Source: Sthenelais limicola
Taxonomy: Eukaryota; Annelida; Polychaeta; Phyllodocida; Sigalionidae
Direction: 5' to 3'
Length of the DNA: 64,000 bases
Assembly (NCBI GenBank): GCA_942159475.1
Contig: OW804094.1
Coordinates: 13,646,132 to 13,710,131, forward strand
Both the position numbers and the translations under genes were made by a program. The notes beneath the pieces are model-generated. The model did not search any database and was not told the DNA's origin. It was given only the letters and a program-made list of their open reading frames with translations. This document shows positions 54,553 to 64,000 of this stretch, one piece after another (within the stretch, counting starts at the first letter, position 1; each line of letters starts with the position of its first letter).

Positions 54553-54775
54553 GGGTCAGATTTCCAGAAAATATATGTTTGGCAGCTGTACACATTTAGT
54601 AAATTAGGCTTAATTAGGCTGCAATTTGGCCAATACTAGGTAAATTCGAGTATATTGGGCATTGCATTGATTCTAGCAATCTGTTTGGTTAGGTTGAACT
54701 TTATTTTTGTCTGAAACCTGGGTTATTTACGAGGAATGCTGAAGGTGAGTTGTACATTTTCCGGCGGTTTCACCC
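54553..54775. repeat. MITE family 1, copy B paralogue
   Basis: Starts GGGTCAGATTTCCAGAAAAT and ends TTTTCCGGCGGTTTCACCC. It matches 39773-40005. Confidence 0.65.
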
Positions 54776-54791
54776 AAAGATATGATTTATG

Positions 54792-54818
54792 GATATCTCT
54801 AAATCATTTAGAGATATC
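54792..54818. repeat. perfect 13-bp hairpin, copy B
   Basis: The same GATATCTCTAAAT-C-ATTTAGAGATATC as in copy A. Confidence 0.75.
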
Positions 54819-55444
54819 ACTATCATTTTGATTTAAAGATATCTATAATGAATTATTGATATCACTAAAAGGATCTAGTGATATCAAAAAAGGATTCAGT
54901 GATACCAATAAATATTAAGAGGAGACAAGGACTTTCAGCCCCCACTACTTAGCGGGAGCAAGTAGCAGGAGGTAGCCACTTCAATAGGGCAGTTGCATGT
55001 GCCATTGCACATGTCTACTACAGTGCATGCTGGGATAGATTCTGTTCAAATCTGACATACAAATATTTGGCAAAATTTTTATTGAAAATTGCAAGAATGT
55101 TTTCATAAATATAACAGGTTGTATAAATGATCTATGAAAACCAAATGCATGATGGGAAATATAGCGACTTGGGTCATTGAAACATGTATAACACATAGAC
55201 ATTGACATTAGAGCATGGATACATATTCCATGCTGAACATGGCATGTTTTCTATAGACTTTAGACTGTACCATTAGTCACATAATGCTATGCAAATGAAG
55301 ATTCAAAATGGCGGCTATGTGTTTGATTTCAAACGGCTACTTCCTGTTACTTAGCGGGGGCAAAGAAGTGGGAGTAGTAGTGGGAGAAGTAGCCGGGCAG
55401 TGGAACCCAGGCTTAAATGCGGAATGTCCCAATACCAATCAGTA

Positions 55445-55677
55445 TGTTGGTCAGATTTCCAGAAAATGTACAATTCACCTTCACCAATCCTCTAAAATAA
55501 TCCCACATTTAAGATAGAAATGATGCAGTTTAACATAACAGAACTGATACTTTAAATCAATGTGATAACAAATATACTCAGATATACCCGGTATTCATCA
55601 TTTTCCAGCCTAATTTATCAGAATTTCCTCAATGTGTAGAACTGCTAATTGAACATTTTCGGAAAATCTGACACATG
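55445..55677. repeat. MITE family 1 next to dynein exon 2, copy B only
   Basis: It lies between 'aatcagtat' and 'actgttatcaac'; copy A (41270-41290) has no element here. Starts GTTGGTCAGATTTCCAGAAA and ends CGGAAAATCTGACACATG. Its edge is about 20 bp from the splice donor at 55693-55698. Confidence 0.75.
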
Positions 55678-55698
55678 TAACTGTTATCAACAACTCAC

Positions 55699-55875
55699 CC
55701 ATTTGCCAAAGGCTGCAGCACTTAGCGACACACTGCTGAGTCTGGCTAGCTCAATATTTTCCAAACGCTTCTTGGCTCCCTCCAATAATGCCGCATCCAG
55801 TTTACTTACGTCAGCTCCTGCCATCTGCTCCAGAAACCCATGGGAACTTATCACCTTCTTCGCATATCTCCACTC
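55699..55875 (-). CDS. dynein heavy chain stalk/MTBD exon 2, copy B
   Basis: 177 bp (59 codons, phase 0 at both ends) with intact acceptor (TTTTCCAG) and donor (GTGAGT). It differs from copy A in three residues: M to K at position 6, V to L and M to L in the second half. It encodes the second half of the dynein microtubule-binding domain and the start of coiled coil 2. It retains the SSVSLSAAAFGKW ending. Like copy A, it lacks neighbouring exons for the rest of the motor. Confidence 0.75.
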
Positions 55876-56187
55876 CTGGAAAACAAGTTTTATTTATTCA
55901 AAGTTATAATGAAAAACACCAAAACTGTAATAATGACAAGTGGAGGATAATATATTGCGCTGAGGTAGTTTATTCAATTAAATACCAACTTTGCGGAGTT
56001 CACATGACTTCTTCTTCAGGAAGGTTTTTTTTTTATTTTTAATTGGTTGTATTACTAACAACACTCGGCTTGCTCCTTTATTATATGCAAGTTCCATTTG
56101 AGGGGTGCAATAGGTCGGGTGCAATAAAATACAGAGTTGTCTAGAGTAGCATTGCAGTACACTGGAAATTGTCCCTTTAACTTGGAT

Positions 56188-56748
56188 AGGACAATATTCC
56201 CCTGGACAATATACCCCTGGACAATATACCCCTGGACATTATCCCCCTGGACATTATCCCCCTGGACAATATACCCCTAGGACAATATACCCCTGGACAA
56301 TATCCTCCTGAACATTATCCCCCTGGGACAATATCCCCCTGGACAATATACCCCTAGGACAATATACCCCTGGACAATATCCTCCTGTACAATATACCCC
56401 TGAACATTATCCCCCTGGACAATATACCCCTAGGACAATATACCCCTGGACAATATACCCCTGAACATTATCCCCCTAGGGCAATATCCCCCTAGGACAA
56501 TATACCCCTGGACATTATCCCCCTGAACATTATCCCCCTGGACAATATCCCCCTGGACAATATCCCCCTGAACATTATCCCCCTGGACAATATCCCCCTG
56601 GACAATATCCCCCTGAACATTATCCCCCTGGACAATATCCCCCTGGACAATATCCCCCTGAACATTATCCCCCTGGACAATATACCCCTGAACATTATCC
56701 CCCTAGGGCAATATCCCCCTAGGACAATATCCCCCTGAACAATATACC
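56188..56748. repeat. 15/16-bp minisatellite, copy B part 1
   Basis: About 37 units of GGACAATATCCCCCT type, with a higher-order block of alternating GGACAATATCCCCCT and GAACATTATCCCCCT at 56510-56690. Paralogue of 41760-42591. Confidence 0.92.
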
Positions 56749-57275
56749 TGATACAAAATATTGATGTTTAGTCTACAAAAAAATTCATTTGTATAACACA
56801 AGTACATATGTACTGTATGAAGTTGTAATCTAAAAATATACTGTAAAAAGATAACTATATCCAAAGCTCCAAAACGAAGGAGTGACATATATTAATATTA
56901 AGATATTAGACGTTGTATTGAAATATTGTGATGTCAGAAATATAATTATGGTTGTAATGATTAGAAAATACCATAGTGGTAAAATGAAACTTCTGGAAAT
57001 ACGAAATGAATACTGATAATACCATAAGCAATATCCTCAAATATGGTCTGGAAAATCCATGACCTAATGTTATATTACGGATGAAAACTAAAGAACTATG
57101 TTAGAGAATAAGACCGACATCATAAGTTTATAAAACTTTTTATTTGAAGGAGTAGTAACCATATGGACAGCCGGGAACACCTGCGAATGGGCAGATGGTT
57201 CAACACCAATTCTGATTATTACTCTGTAACTGTTTGAATCTGATTTGAATAAAAGTATTATATATATATATATAT
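56749..57275. mobile_element. insertion splitting the minisatellite in copy B
   Basis: 527 bp of unrelated AT-rich sequence interrupts the array. It ends TTTGAATAAAAGTATTA and then an 18-bp TA microsatellite (57258-57275). A polyadenylation-like signal followed by a simple repeat suggests a retroposon tail. The class is unknown. Confidence 0.5.
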
Positions 57276-58020
57276 ACCCCTAGGACAATATCCCGCTGGA
57301 CAATATCCCCCCCAAACAATATCCCCCTGGACAATATACCCCTAGGACAATATACCCCTAGGACTATATACCCCTAGGACAATATACCCCTAGGACAATA
57401 TCCCCAGAGGACAATATACCCCTAGGACAATATACCCCCAGGACAATATCCCCAGAGGACAATATACCCCTAGGAAAATATCCCCCTAGGACAATATCTC
57501 CCTAGGACAATATCCCCCTGGACAATATACCCCTGGACAATATCCCCCTGAACAATATCCCCCTGAACATTATCCCCCTGGACAATATACCCCTAGGACA
57601 ATATACCCCTAGGATAATATACCCCTGGACAATATACCCCTAGGACAATATACCCCTAGGACAATATACCCCTAGGATAATATACCCCTGGACAATATAC
57701 CCCTGGACAATATACCCCTAGGACAATATACCCCTAGGATAATATACCCCTGGACAATATACCCCTGGACAATATACCCCTGGGACAATATACCCCTGAA
57801 CAATATCCCCCTAGGACAATATCCCCTAGGACAATATACCCCTGGACAATATCCCCCTGAACAATATCCCCCTGGACAATATACCCCTAGGACAATATAC
57901 CCCTAGGATAATATACCCCTGGACAATATCCCCCTGGACAATATACCCCTAGGACAATATACCCCTAGGACAATATACCCCTAGGGCAATATACCCCTAG
58001 GATAATATCTCCCTAGGGCA
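57276..58020. repeat. 15/16-bp minisatellite, copy B part 2
   Basis: About 48 further units, dominated by GGACAATATACCCCTA, up to the dynein exon 1 flank. It has more ACCCCT variants than part 1. Confidence 0.92.
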
Positions 58021-58102
58021 TAAGCCATTCATGTGGGTTCAGACATATTAAGAAACTACATTGAATGCCCTTATAATGATAGAGTAATCCTAATTGCCCC
58101 AC

Positions 58103-58222
58103 CTGAGCTTGTTGTTCAGAATGCCCCAGCAGCATCAGTGTGATGGTGATTATCTCTATTACATCTCGGGGAGGGCTGTTCATGCTTTTCACCTCAATAA
58201 GGTCAGCTTTCTTCAAACAGTC
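58103..58222 (-). CDS. dynein heavy chain stalk/MTBD exon 1, copy B
   Basis: 120 bp (40 codons, phase 0 at both ends) with intact acceptor (GAATGTTGCAG) and donor (GTGGGG). The frame reads KADLIEVKSMNSPPRDVIEI then ITITLMLLG. It keeps the dynein KS-x-x-x-PP motif but differs from copy A in 8 residues, all by sense-changing substitutions. It would pair with 55699-55875 across the minisatellite-filled intron. Confidence 0.8.
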
Positions 58223-59818
58223 CTGCAACATTCAAGACAAAAAGTTTTTAACAATATATGTGGGTGTCAACACACAGGCCACCTAGCAGCTTCTATTTTT
58301 TTTTTTAAATATTTCCTTATTATCATAAGTTGAGATGTATTTGTGCATGGTTTCTAATATCTACAGGTTTTCTTTTTACTCCAGCTGTTTTGAGTCATGT
58401 TTTTAAAGATTCATTTTCATTGATATGCTGCTTGATTAGTAAATTTGGGTGATGTGGTCAACTTCAAATGACCATAAGTTTTCTTTGACCCTGGTGACAT
58501 ATCTTTTTTTTCAATAGATGTGTAGCATATGACCTCATATATATGTGTAGAGAATTTGGTGAAAAAATCAGTGGACAATATGAAGTAATGAATGAATCAA
58601 TGTAGTAAAATGTGAAAAAATACCACATTTTCCATTGAGTTTCATACTAAAGCACTGTTATTTTCCAGCGATTGTAAAATCCAAAATGGTAAATACTTTT
58701 TTTATTTTTTTTTTATTTCTTATGTAGTAAGGTACAATCCCTGAAGGTTTTCTGAAAATGTCACTGGACAATTTTTTTTCATTGAACACCCGCATATATC
58801 TTTAAGAGGCTGATGTAAATCTTGATCTAAAAGGCTACACATGTCTGACTCTGTCCAACATAGAAGTACAATATCATTTTCAAAATAAAGAAAAATAAGA
58901 AGATAAATTGTATGCATTTTTCAAAATATGGGTGCGGGGTTTGGCATTCATTTTACCTTTGGATTTTCATCTCATATTATCGCCTTGCAATTTCTTTCTA
59001 AATTTGTTTTGGGATTGCCTGTATTTCTGGATTACCTCTTTTTGTGATTTTTTAGTATCTAGGCCTACTAACTACCATGTCTGTATTGGTCCATTTTGTG
59101 TTGGAACATTCTTGATAGGGTCAAAGGGGTTTTCCACTAGTTTGGAAACAGAACTGAACAGAATAGCCTAAGACTTCCCCAACTTCCCCTATAACCTCGC
59201 GGGTATGTTTCTGGATTTTGACCGATGTTAACTGAGAGTGCCCAAGACTTCTATTTGAGAACATGTGTGACCTTCTACCTGCTGTTGCATTCTACATTTT
59301 TTAACAGGTTAAAAAGATTAACTAGCAAACTAACTAACGCATTCAATAGGACATGATAATACACGTTAATAGCAAGGTGAGTATAATATAATAATATAAT
59401 ATAATACGATCAGCTTTTTAGATTCAGTTAGTTTAGTTTAGTTCGCCCAGTTGTACTACTGGGTAAGTAGTTATGCGGATGTAATGTTAATAGGTTTTTA
59501 TTATCGCTCCATCTGACATTGTACTATGTCAGGATAATGGCAGAGGCAAATCTGAATATATCCATGCATATCTGAGCTATGGAGTGATATTTAACCAACT
59601 TTACATACTTTAATATAGTGAATGACCATCACAAAATATCACTAAGTCTCTTTTATAACTGCAGCCCCTGCCACCCATCCCCCCCAGCAAAAAAAAATCA
59701 CCACTAACCTAGTACTAACAAGTTATTCATAAGCTGGGTCCTACTATGCTTGATGTGGCTGGGAAAACATTATTTATTGGTATTTAAATATTTGTGTGTA
59801 TAATATTTATACAAATAG

Positions 59819-59902
59819 GAGCCATACATCTGAATATGAGTCCAGGTATTCCAGTATGTTACTTAACTACCGGGACTGGGTCAGAATTAAAAGTAATTGT
59901 AG
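59819..59902 (+). CDS. possible exon, copy B
   Basis: 84-bp plus-strand segment between ATACAAATAG and a consensus GTAAGTTA donor. The frame reads AIHLNMSPGIPVCYLTTGTG then SELKVIV. Copy A (44396-44479) has lost the donor. No family is recognised. A second plus-strand segment at 60722-60880 (NFYFQLFPRYIVLPNHHYL) may be related, but its phase does not join directly. Confidence 0.3.
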
Positions 59903-60204
59903 GTAAGTTATATTATCAGGGAGGTATATACAAGGGAGTAGCAACGAACAATATGCGCGGATGGCATATAGTTGAAAGTAATGCCACTACTACTACTAGT
60001 GCCAACTATTTAATATAAGTGCATCACAAGTATGCCCTTAGAAGACTATGGTAAAGGTCAATCAAAGTACGTGGGCTATATGTGGTACTATTGCTGACAA
60101 CAGTACTGCATTGTCACCTGGCATGCAGTGGCTAAATTAAGTCCCAGTTGCAGATATTTTAGTTCAGTCAATGAGTCGTTACTACTCCCTTCTATATTGA
60201 AGTA

Positions 60205-60438
60205 GCAGTATTTTCAGTGAATGTACAATTCAACTTTGCCAATCTCTTCAAATAACCCAAATTTCAGATGAAAATAAAGTTCAAAATACAGTTCAACCTA
60301 ACCAAACAGATTGCTAGAATCAATGCAATGCAGAATATACTCGAATTTACCCAGTATTGGCCAAATTGCAGTCTAATTTAGCAGAATTTCCTAAATGTAT
60401 ACAGCTGCCAATTGTACATTTTCTGAAAATCTGACCCA
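60205..60438. repeat. degraded MITE family 1, copy B
   Basis: Left end CAGTATTTTCAGTGAATG; right end TTTTCTGAAAATCTGACCCA. The paralogue is at 44785-45016. Confidence 0.6.
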
Positions 60439-60617
60439 TATAATATGATACGATATGACCCTCATATCATAAAGTCTGGGAAAACAAATGTTTGGCTATT
60501 GTGCAGCTACGTCTAAGGTCCATTGCTATAAAGATTTGCTACAAGTGAGTATCAGTGTAAACTGATAGAGAAGGCTGATATATTTCACTTTCTCAATATA
60601 GCATTAATGCCTGAGTT

Positions 60618-60698
60618 TTTGGATGGTCTAAGTGGTCTGTTGCCTGGTGGACAATTTGAGGGGCGTAGCCAGGCAGCAGGCCACTTAGACTATCCAAA
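60618..60698 (+). repeat. 30-bp hairpin, copy B
   Basis: Paralogue of 45193-45273. One base change in the 3' arm (CAACAGG to CAGCAGG) converts an A:T pair into a third G:T pair, so the plus-strand fold stays fully paired. Confidence 0.6.
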
Positions 60699-61377
60699 CC
60701 CGAGGGTATTAGTGCTTTTAGATGCGACTTGGTAAGATTCAACTGGGGAATGTTACAACAACAATAAGATTCACTAACCTCTACAACTTTTATTTCCAAC
60801 TGTTCCCACGCTATATTGTGCTGCCGAACCACCATTACTTAAACTGGAAGTTGCCAGAAGGACCAAGCGTGGTCTACAGTGACAAAAACACCCCCAGAAT
60901 CTTACCAAATCGCGTCTAACTAGCTAATAATGTAACATGATATATCGGACAATAATAAGATGAAGATTTACCGCCATGTTGGTCTTGTTGAGCTGTGGCT
61001 GGGTGTAAAGTGTAGTATCCAATCCCTGCGATAGCGGGCGTGTAGATAGACAATACTTCAAGTCCTGGAGTAGGAATGAGGTACAATAGACTCACTAGGA
61101 GTGGAATCCGGAGTGGAATAGAAAGTGTGTGGAGTATATAGTGCATAGAAGTGGCAAGGTATGCTACTCCCTCGTACCTTATATATCCATTGCTTACTCA
61201 CTCATCGATGTTCACATATGATTCAGTTTAGGGAACATGTCAAACTTTACTATAGTAAGAATAGTATAGAGTGGAGTACGAGGTGGACTATACCAACAAG
61301 AATAAAATTAAGGAGTAAAATTAAAGAAACGTGTGATTTACTTTTGTTTCACAATTTCATGCAAAGGAACCACCATA

Positions 61378-61613
61378 TGGGTCAGATTTTCAGAAAATGT
61401 ACAATTGGCAACTCCACACATTTTGGAAATTCTGCTAAATTAGGCTAACAAATGAAGAATAGCGGTAATATCTGAGTATATTCGGTATCACATTGATTAA
61501 AGTATCAGTTCTGTTATGTTAAACTGCATTTTGAACCTGATTTCTGTCTTTAATTTGAGTTATGTGAGAGGATTGGTGAAGGCGAATTGTACATTTTCTG
61601 AAAATCTGACCCA
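61378..61613. repeat. MITE family 1, copy B
   Basis: Starts TGGGTCAGATTTTCAGAAAA and ends TTTTCTGAAAATCTGACCCA. Nearly identical to 45954-46189. Confidence 0.75.
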
Positions 61614-62155
61614 CATATGATGTGTTTGAGGAAAATGAGTCACAAAATGAATTTTGAGATTTCAATATATTTGAAAAGATGAGATCAAGCCGATTCCAGT
61701 GATAGTAAACATTATATCAAACAAATATGTTTTATATTGAAAGTTTAATATTCTTATTTTTTTTTAAAAAAAAAAGGAGTTTGTACAGTAGCTCAATATA
61801 CTCCATATAGGTCTTTGAAATGCAAGGATATATAAAATGTCCTGAAATTTGATACATGGATTCATATGAGTACAGGTGGCAAAAACCCCCAATTCCCCAA
61901 AAGCCAGAACATTCCAATAAAGAGATTTTGTCTATAAAAGACTTTAAAAAATACGATTCAAAACCAAAAAGAAAGGTTTATATATCAATATTTGTCTATG
62001 CTAGGGGCATATGATAAATAGTGAATGGAACTCGGTACTAGTAATTGACTCATATTTTATATTTGACTTATAATCTCATATATTTGTTGGACTACGCAAT
62101 CTCGTCCAATAAATATTCAATTACTAGCACCTTGTTCTATTATCTCTATTTATTA

Positions 62156-62477
62156 CACCCCTGTGATGTTGCTTCCTATACCTTCAGCATTGTATGTCAC
62201 ACTTAGTCAAAGTGGTGCATAACATGTGAGTTATGTCACCCTTGGCACATACAACAAGTAGGTCCACCAAAAACTTAAATTACTTCTTTTATTTTTAATT
62301 AATTATATTTTTTATTTATTAATGGGGTGTAATAAATATGGAACAAAGCTCGGGTGAAGTATGTACACTTGTTAGTGACCTCGGGAGCGCAGAAGATCTC
62401 GGGCTAACGCCCTCTATCTTCCCGCGCTCCCTTGGTCAATAACAAGTGTACAGACTTCCCCCTTGCTAGGTTCCATC
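62156..62477. mobile_element. insertion with inverted-repeat core, copy B only
   Basis: About 320 bp is absent from copy A (46740). CTATTTATTACA occurs on both sides, perhaps as target duplication. Its right half (about 62330-62477) folds back: GTAATAAATATGGAAC and ACACTTGTTA pair with TAACAAGTGT and GTTCCATCTATTTATTAC. It is MITE-like and has no ORF. Confidence 0.5.
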
Positions 62478-62611
62478 TATTTATTACATACATGTATATT
62501 TGCGATTTGAGGGGTGTATGTGCTATTTGAGCCGAATATCCACAATATTGAAGGAAAGTAAGGTAAAATACTATTAAAATCAAGTTCTTATTGATTTACT
62601 ATGTAATAAAT

Positions 62612-62737
62612 ACCTAATAGCACTCTGTTTGGATTGTAATCGATCTCAACATTGGGTCAAATCACACTCCACCCCTTTGGGGTGTCTTGCAATTTGACCC
62701 AACGTCTCGATCGATTACAAACCGAACAGAGTGCCAT
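62612..62737. repeat. fold-back palindrome
   Basis: Two arms of about 50-60 bp (GCACTCTGTTTGGATTGTAA then CGATC and ATTGGGTCAAAT, with their inverse) surround CACCCCTTTGGGGTG. Copy A (46870-46970) keeps the right arm and centre but lost the outer left arm. Confidence 0.65.
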
Positions 62738-63119
62738 TGGTATAATTATATGATTTATAAGTTTATATAACGCTATTAGAGCAATTAATTAATAGGTTTG
62801 CAAAACCAAGTTGTTTTCTGTCTCATGTTAATTTACTCAGATAAATACATGAATTAGTGGACCATATTTATGAACTTCAGGTTAATGATAATAATTTTGA
62901 CATGTTCCACTATCATGGTCACACTGTGGATAATTCCAGACTAGAGTTTGGCAATACCTCATACCTATAAATACATCTGGCACGATGCCAACATTAGCTC
63001 ACATAATGAACAAAGCTTCAGGTGCAGTGTTGTGTTGCTTATTGCTGACCTGTCGCTTCTCCATTGATTTATAAAGGTCAGGTTTTCAGAAAATGTACAA
63101 TTGGCAGCTGTACACATTT

Positions 63120-63837
63120 AGTAAAAGTTCTGCTAAATTAGACTGCACTTTGGTCAATACTAGGTAAATTCGAGTATATTCGCCTTTGCATTGAATCTAG
63201 CAATCAGTTTGGTTAGGTTGAACTCTATTTTGAACTTTATTTTCGTGTAGTGTCACAGGTAAATGAGTCACAAGTCGTAAAAAATGGATTTTGAGATATC
63301 ATCGTATTTGAATTAATAATATTACAATATGGAATGGCATTTGTATTCATTCTTATTACATATAATATATGTATAAAACTTTAAAAGACACAATATTCAT
63401 CATGAATGTTTCCTGCGTTGGCTTGCAATATTGACTGCATTGATCACATCCAGCCTCCGTGACGAGGTGGGTATACACCCAATCGGGCACTATGTGTGAC
63501 CTGTGGGCACTGAGTGACCTAGGGTTAGAATAGCCCCCCATTTTGACACTTTTGAAGCAAAGCTTTGTAGTAAGGCATTTGTGACCTGTTTTAATTCTTG
63601 CATTGGTATTTCTAATAATGATGCATTTTCTAGTAGTGCTTTTGCGAACGAAAGTAGATCTATAGCTGTATTGGCATCTACTATGGTTTTATATTGGAAT
63701 CTTTTAGCCATTTTGTTTTGAAAGATGGCTATCATGCAAGATGGTGAGGTGGTGTGTATCCTAGGTAGTGTGCGAGTGCATACTCTAATAGATTCACCTG
63801 TACATATTATTTATGAGATTATCCAGAGCTTGTGTGT
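63120..63837. other. repeat ends and an uncertain ORF
   Basis: A family-1 fragment is followed by a family-2 end at 63245-63310. A minus-strand open frame at 63490-63735 (AKRFQYKTIVDANTAIDLLS then FAKALLENASLLEIPMQELK) has protein-like helical composition. It has no recognised domain, and I could not fix splice sites, so it may be an exon, a gag-like fragment or chance. Confidence 0.3.
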
Positions 63838-63998
63838 TTTCTCTCTCTTTCTCCATTCTTCTCTCTCCCTTCCTTCTTCCCTCTGCCTTCTTCTCTCTCT
63901 CTCCCTCTCTCTCTCTCCCTTCTTTTCTCTCCCTTCCTTCTTCTCTCTCCCTTCTTCTCTATCTCTATTTCCTGTGTATGATCATAAACTGCCTCCCT
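63838..63998. repeat. CT-rich simple sequence
   Basis: Dominated by CTCTCT, CTTCTT and CCCTTCC units to the end of the window. It is likely a low-complexity tract that continues beyond it. Confidence 0.85.
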
Positions 63999-64000
63999 CT

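Larger units (their letters stand above)
50249..63119. repeat. segmental duplication, copy B
   Basis: Direct-orientation partner of 34571-47351; see that entry for anchors. Copy B gained the 24-bp minisatellite expansion (52813-53392), a family-1 MITE (about 55445-55677), a 527-bp insertion in the 15-bp array (56749-57275), and about 320 bp at 62156-62477. It lacks the TTAA element and two family-1 MITEs of copy A. Confidence 0.9.

Noticed and set aside
56492..56695. Minus-strand frame with repeated ILSRGI
   Set aside because: Translation of the 15-bp minisatellite; not a gene.

Overview
The window is AT-rich animal nuclear DNA. The evidence is short exons with consensus GT/AG splice sites, metazoan gene families (a DEG/ENaC channel exon and dynein heavy chain stalk exons), Ty3/gypsy retrotransposons, a probable tRNA-derived SINE, and dense MITEs and minisatellites. 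It reads like an invertebrate, perhaps marine, but I cannot name the phylum. No prokaryotic operon, rRNA gene, CRISPR array or confident tRNA gene was seen.

Layout. 0-5.1 kb: exons of an uncharacterised minus-strand gene (189-500, 948-1031, perhaps 1082-1151) and a candidate first exon of another minus-strand gene (4899-5026). 5.1-8.1 kb: a 21-bp minisatellite, nested MITEs of two families and a probable solo LTR. 8365-8532: a DEG/ENaC exon. 8.5-19.2 kb: mostly repeats, hairpins and a SINE-like insertion with a 15-bp target duplication. 19195-28419: a 9.2-kb minus-strand Ty3/gypsy provirus with identical 570-bp LTRs, gag, pol and an F-type (baculovirus/errantivirus-like) env. 29477-34407: a second, compact Ty3/gypsy element with identical 161-bp LTRs, a tRNA-Leu primer site and one 1370-codon Gag-Pol frame.

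34.57-47.35 kb and 50.25-63.12 kb are two direct copies (A and B) of a segmental duplication, offset about 15.7 kb. Each copy carries the same two consecutive minus-strand phase-0 exons, which together encode the microtubule-binding tip of a dynein heavy chain. Comparing A with B gives filled and empty sites for several transposons (TTAA and TA targets) and shows a minisatellite at 1 unit in A and about 25 in B. The two copies are nearly identical over one stretch and clearly diverged in others, including one dynein exon. Between them lies a fragment of a gag-like zinc-knuckle gene, perhaps from a tyrosine-recombinase retroelement.

How it fits together: the two LTR elements are young and look nearly complete, but the first needs two -1 frame changes (one before its Gag zinc knuckle, one into Pol). 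The host genes are seen only as fragments, because their other exons lie outside the window or were not recognised. The dynein duplication is too short to hold two whole genes, so it is either an alternative exon cassette or a partial copy.
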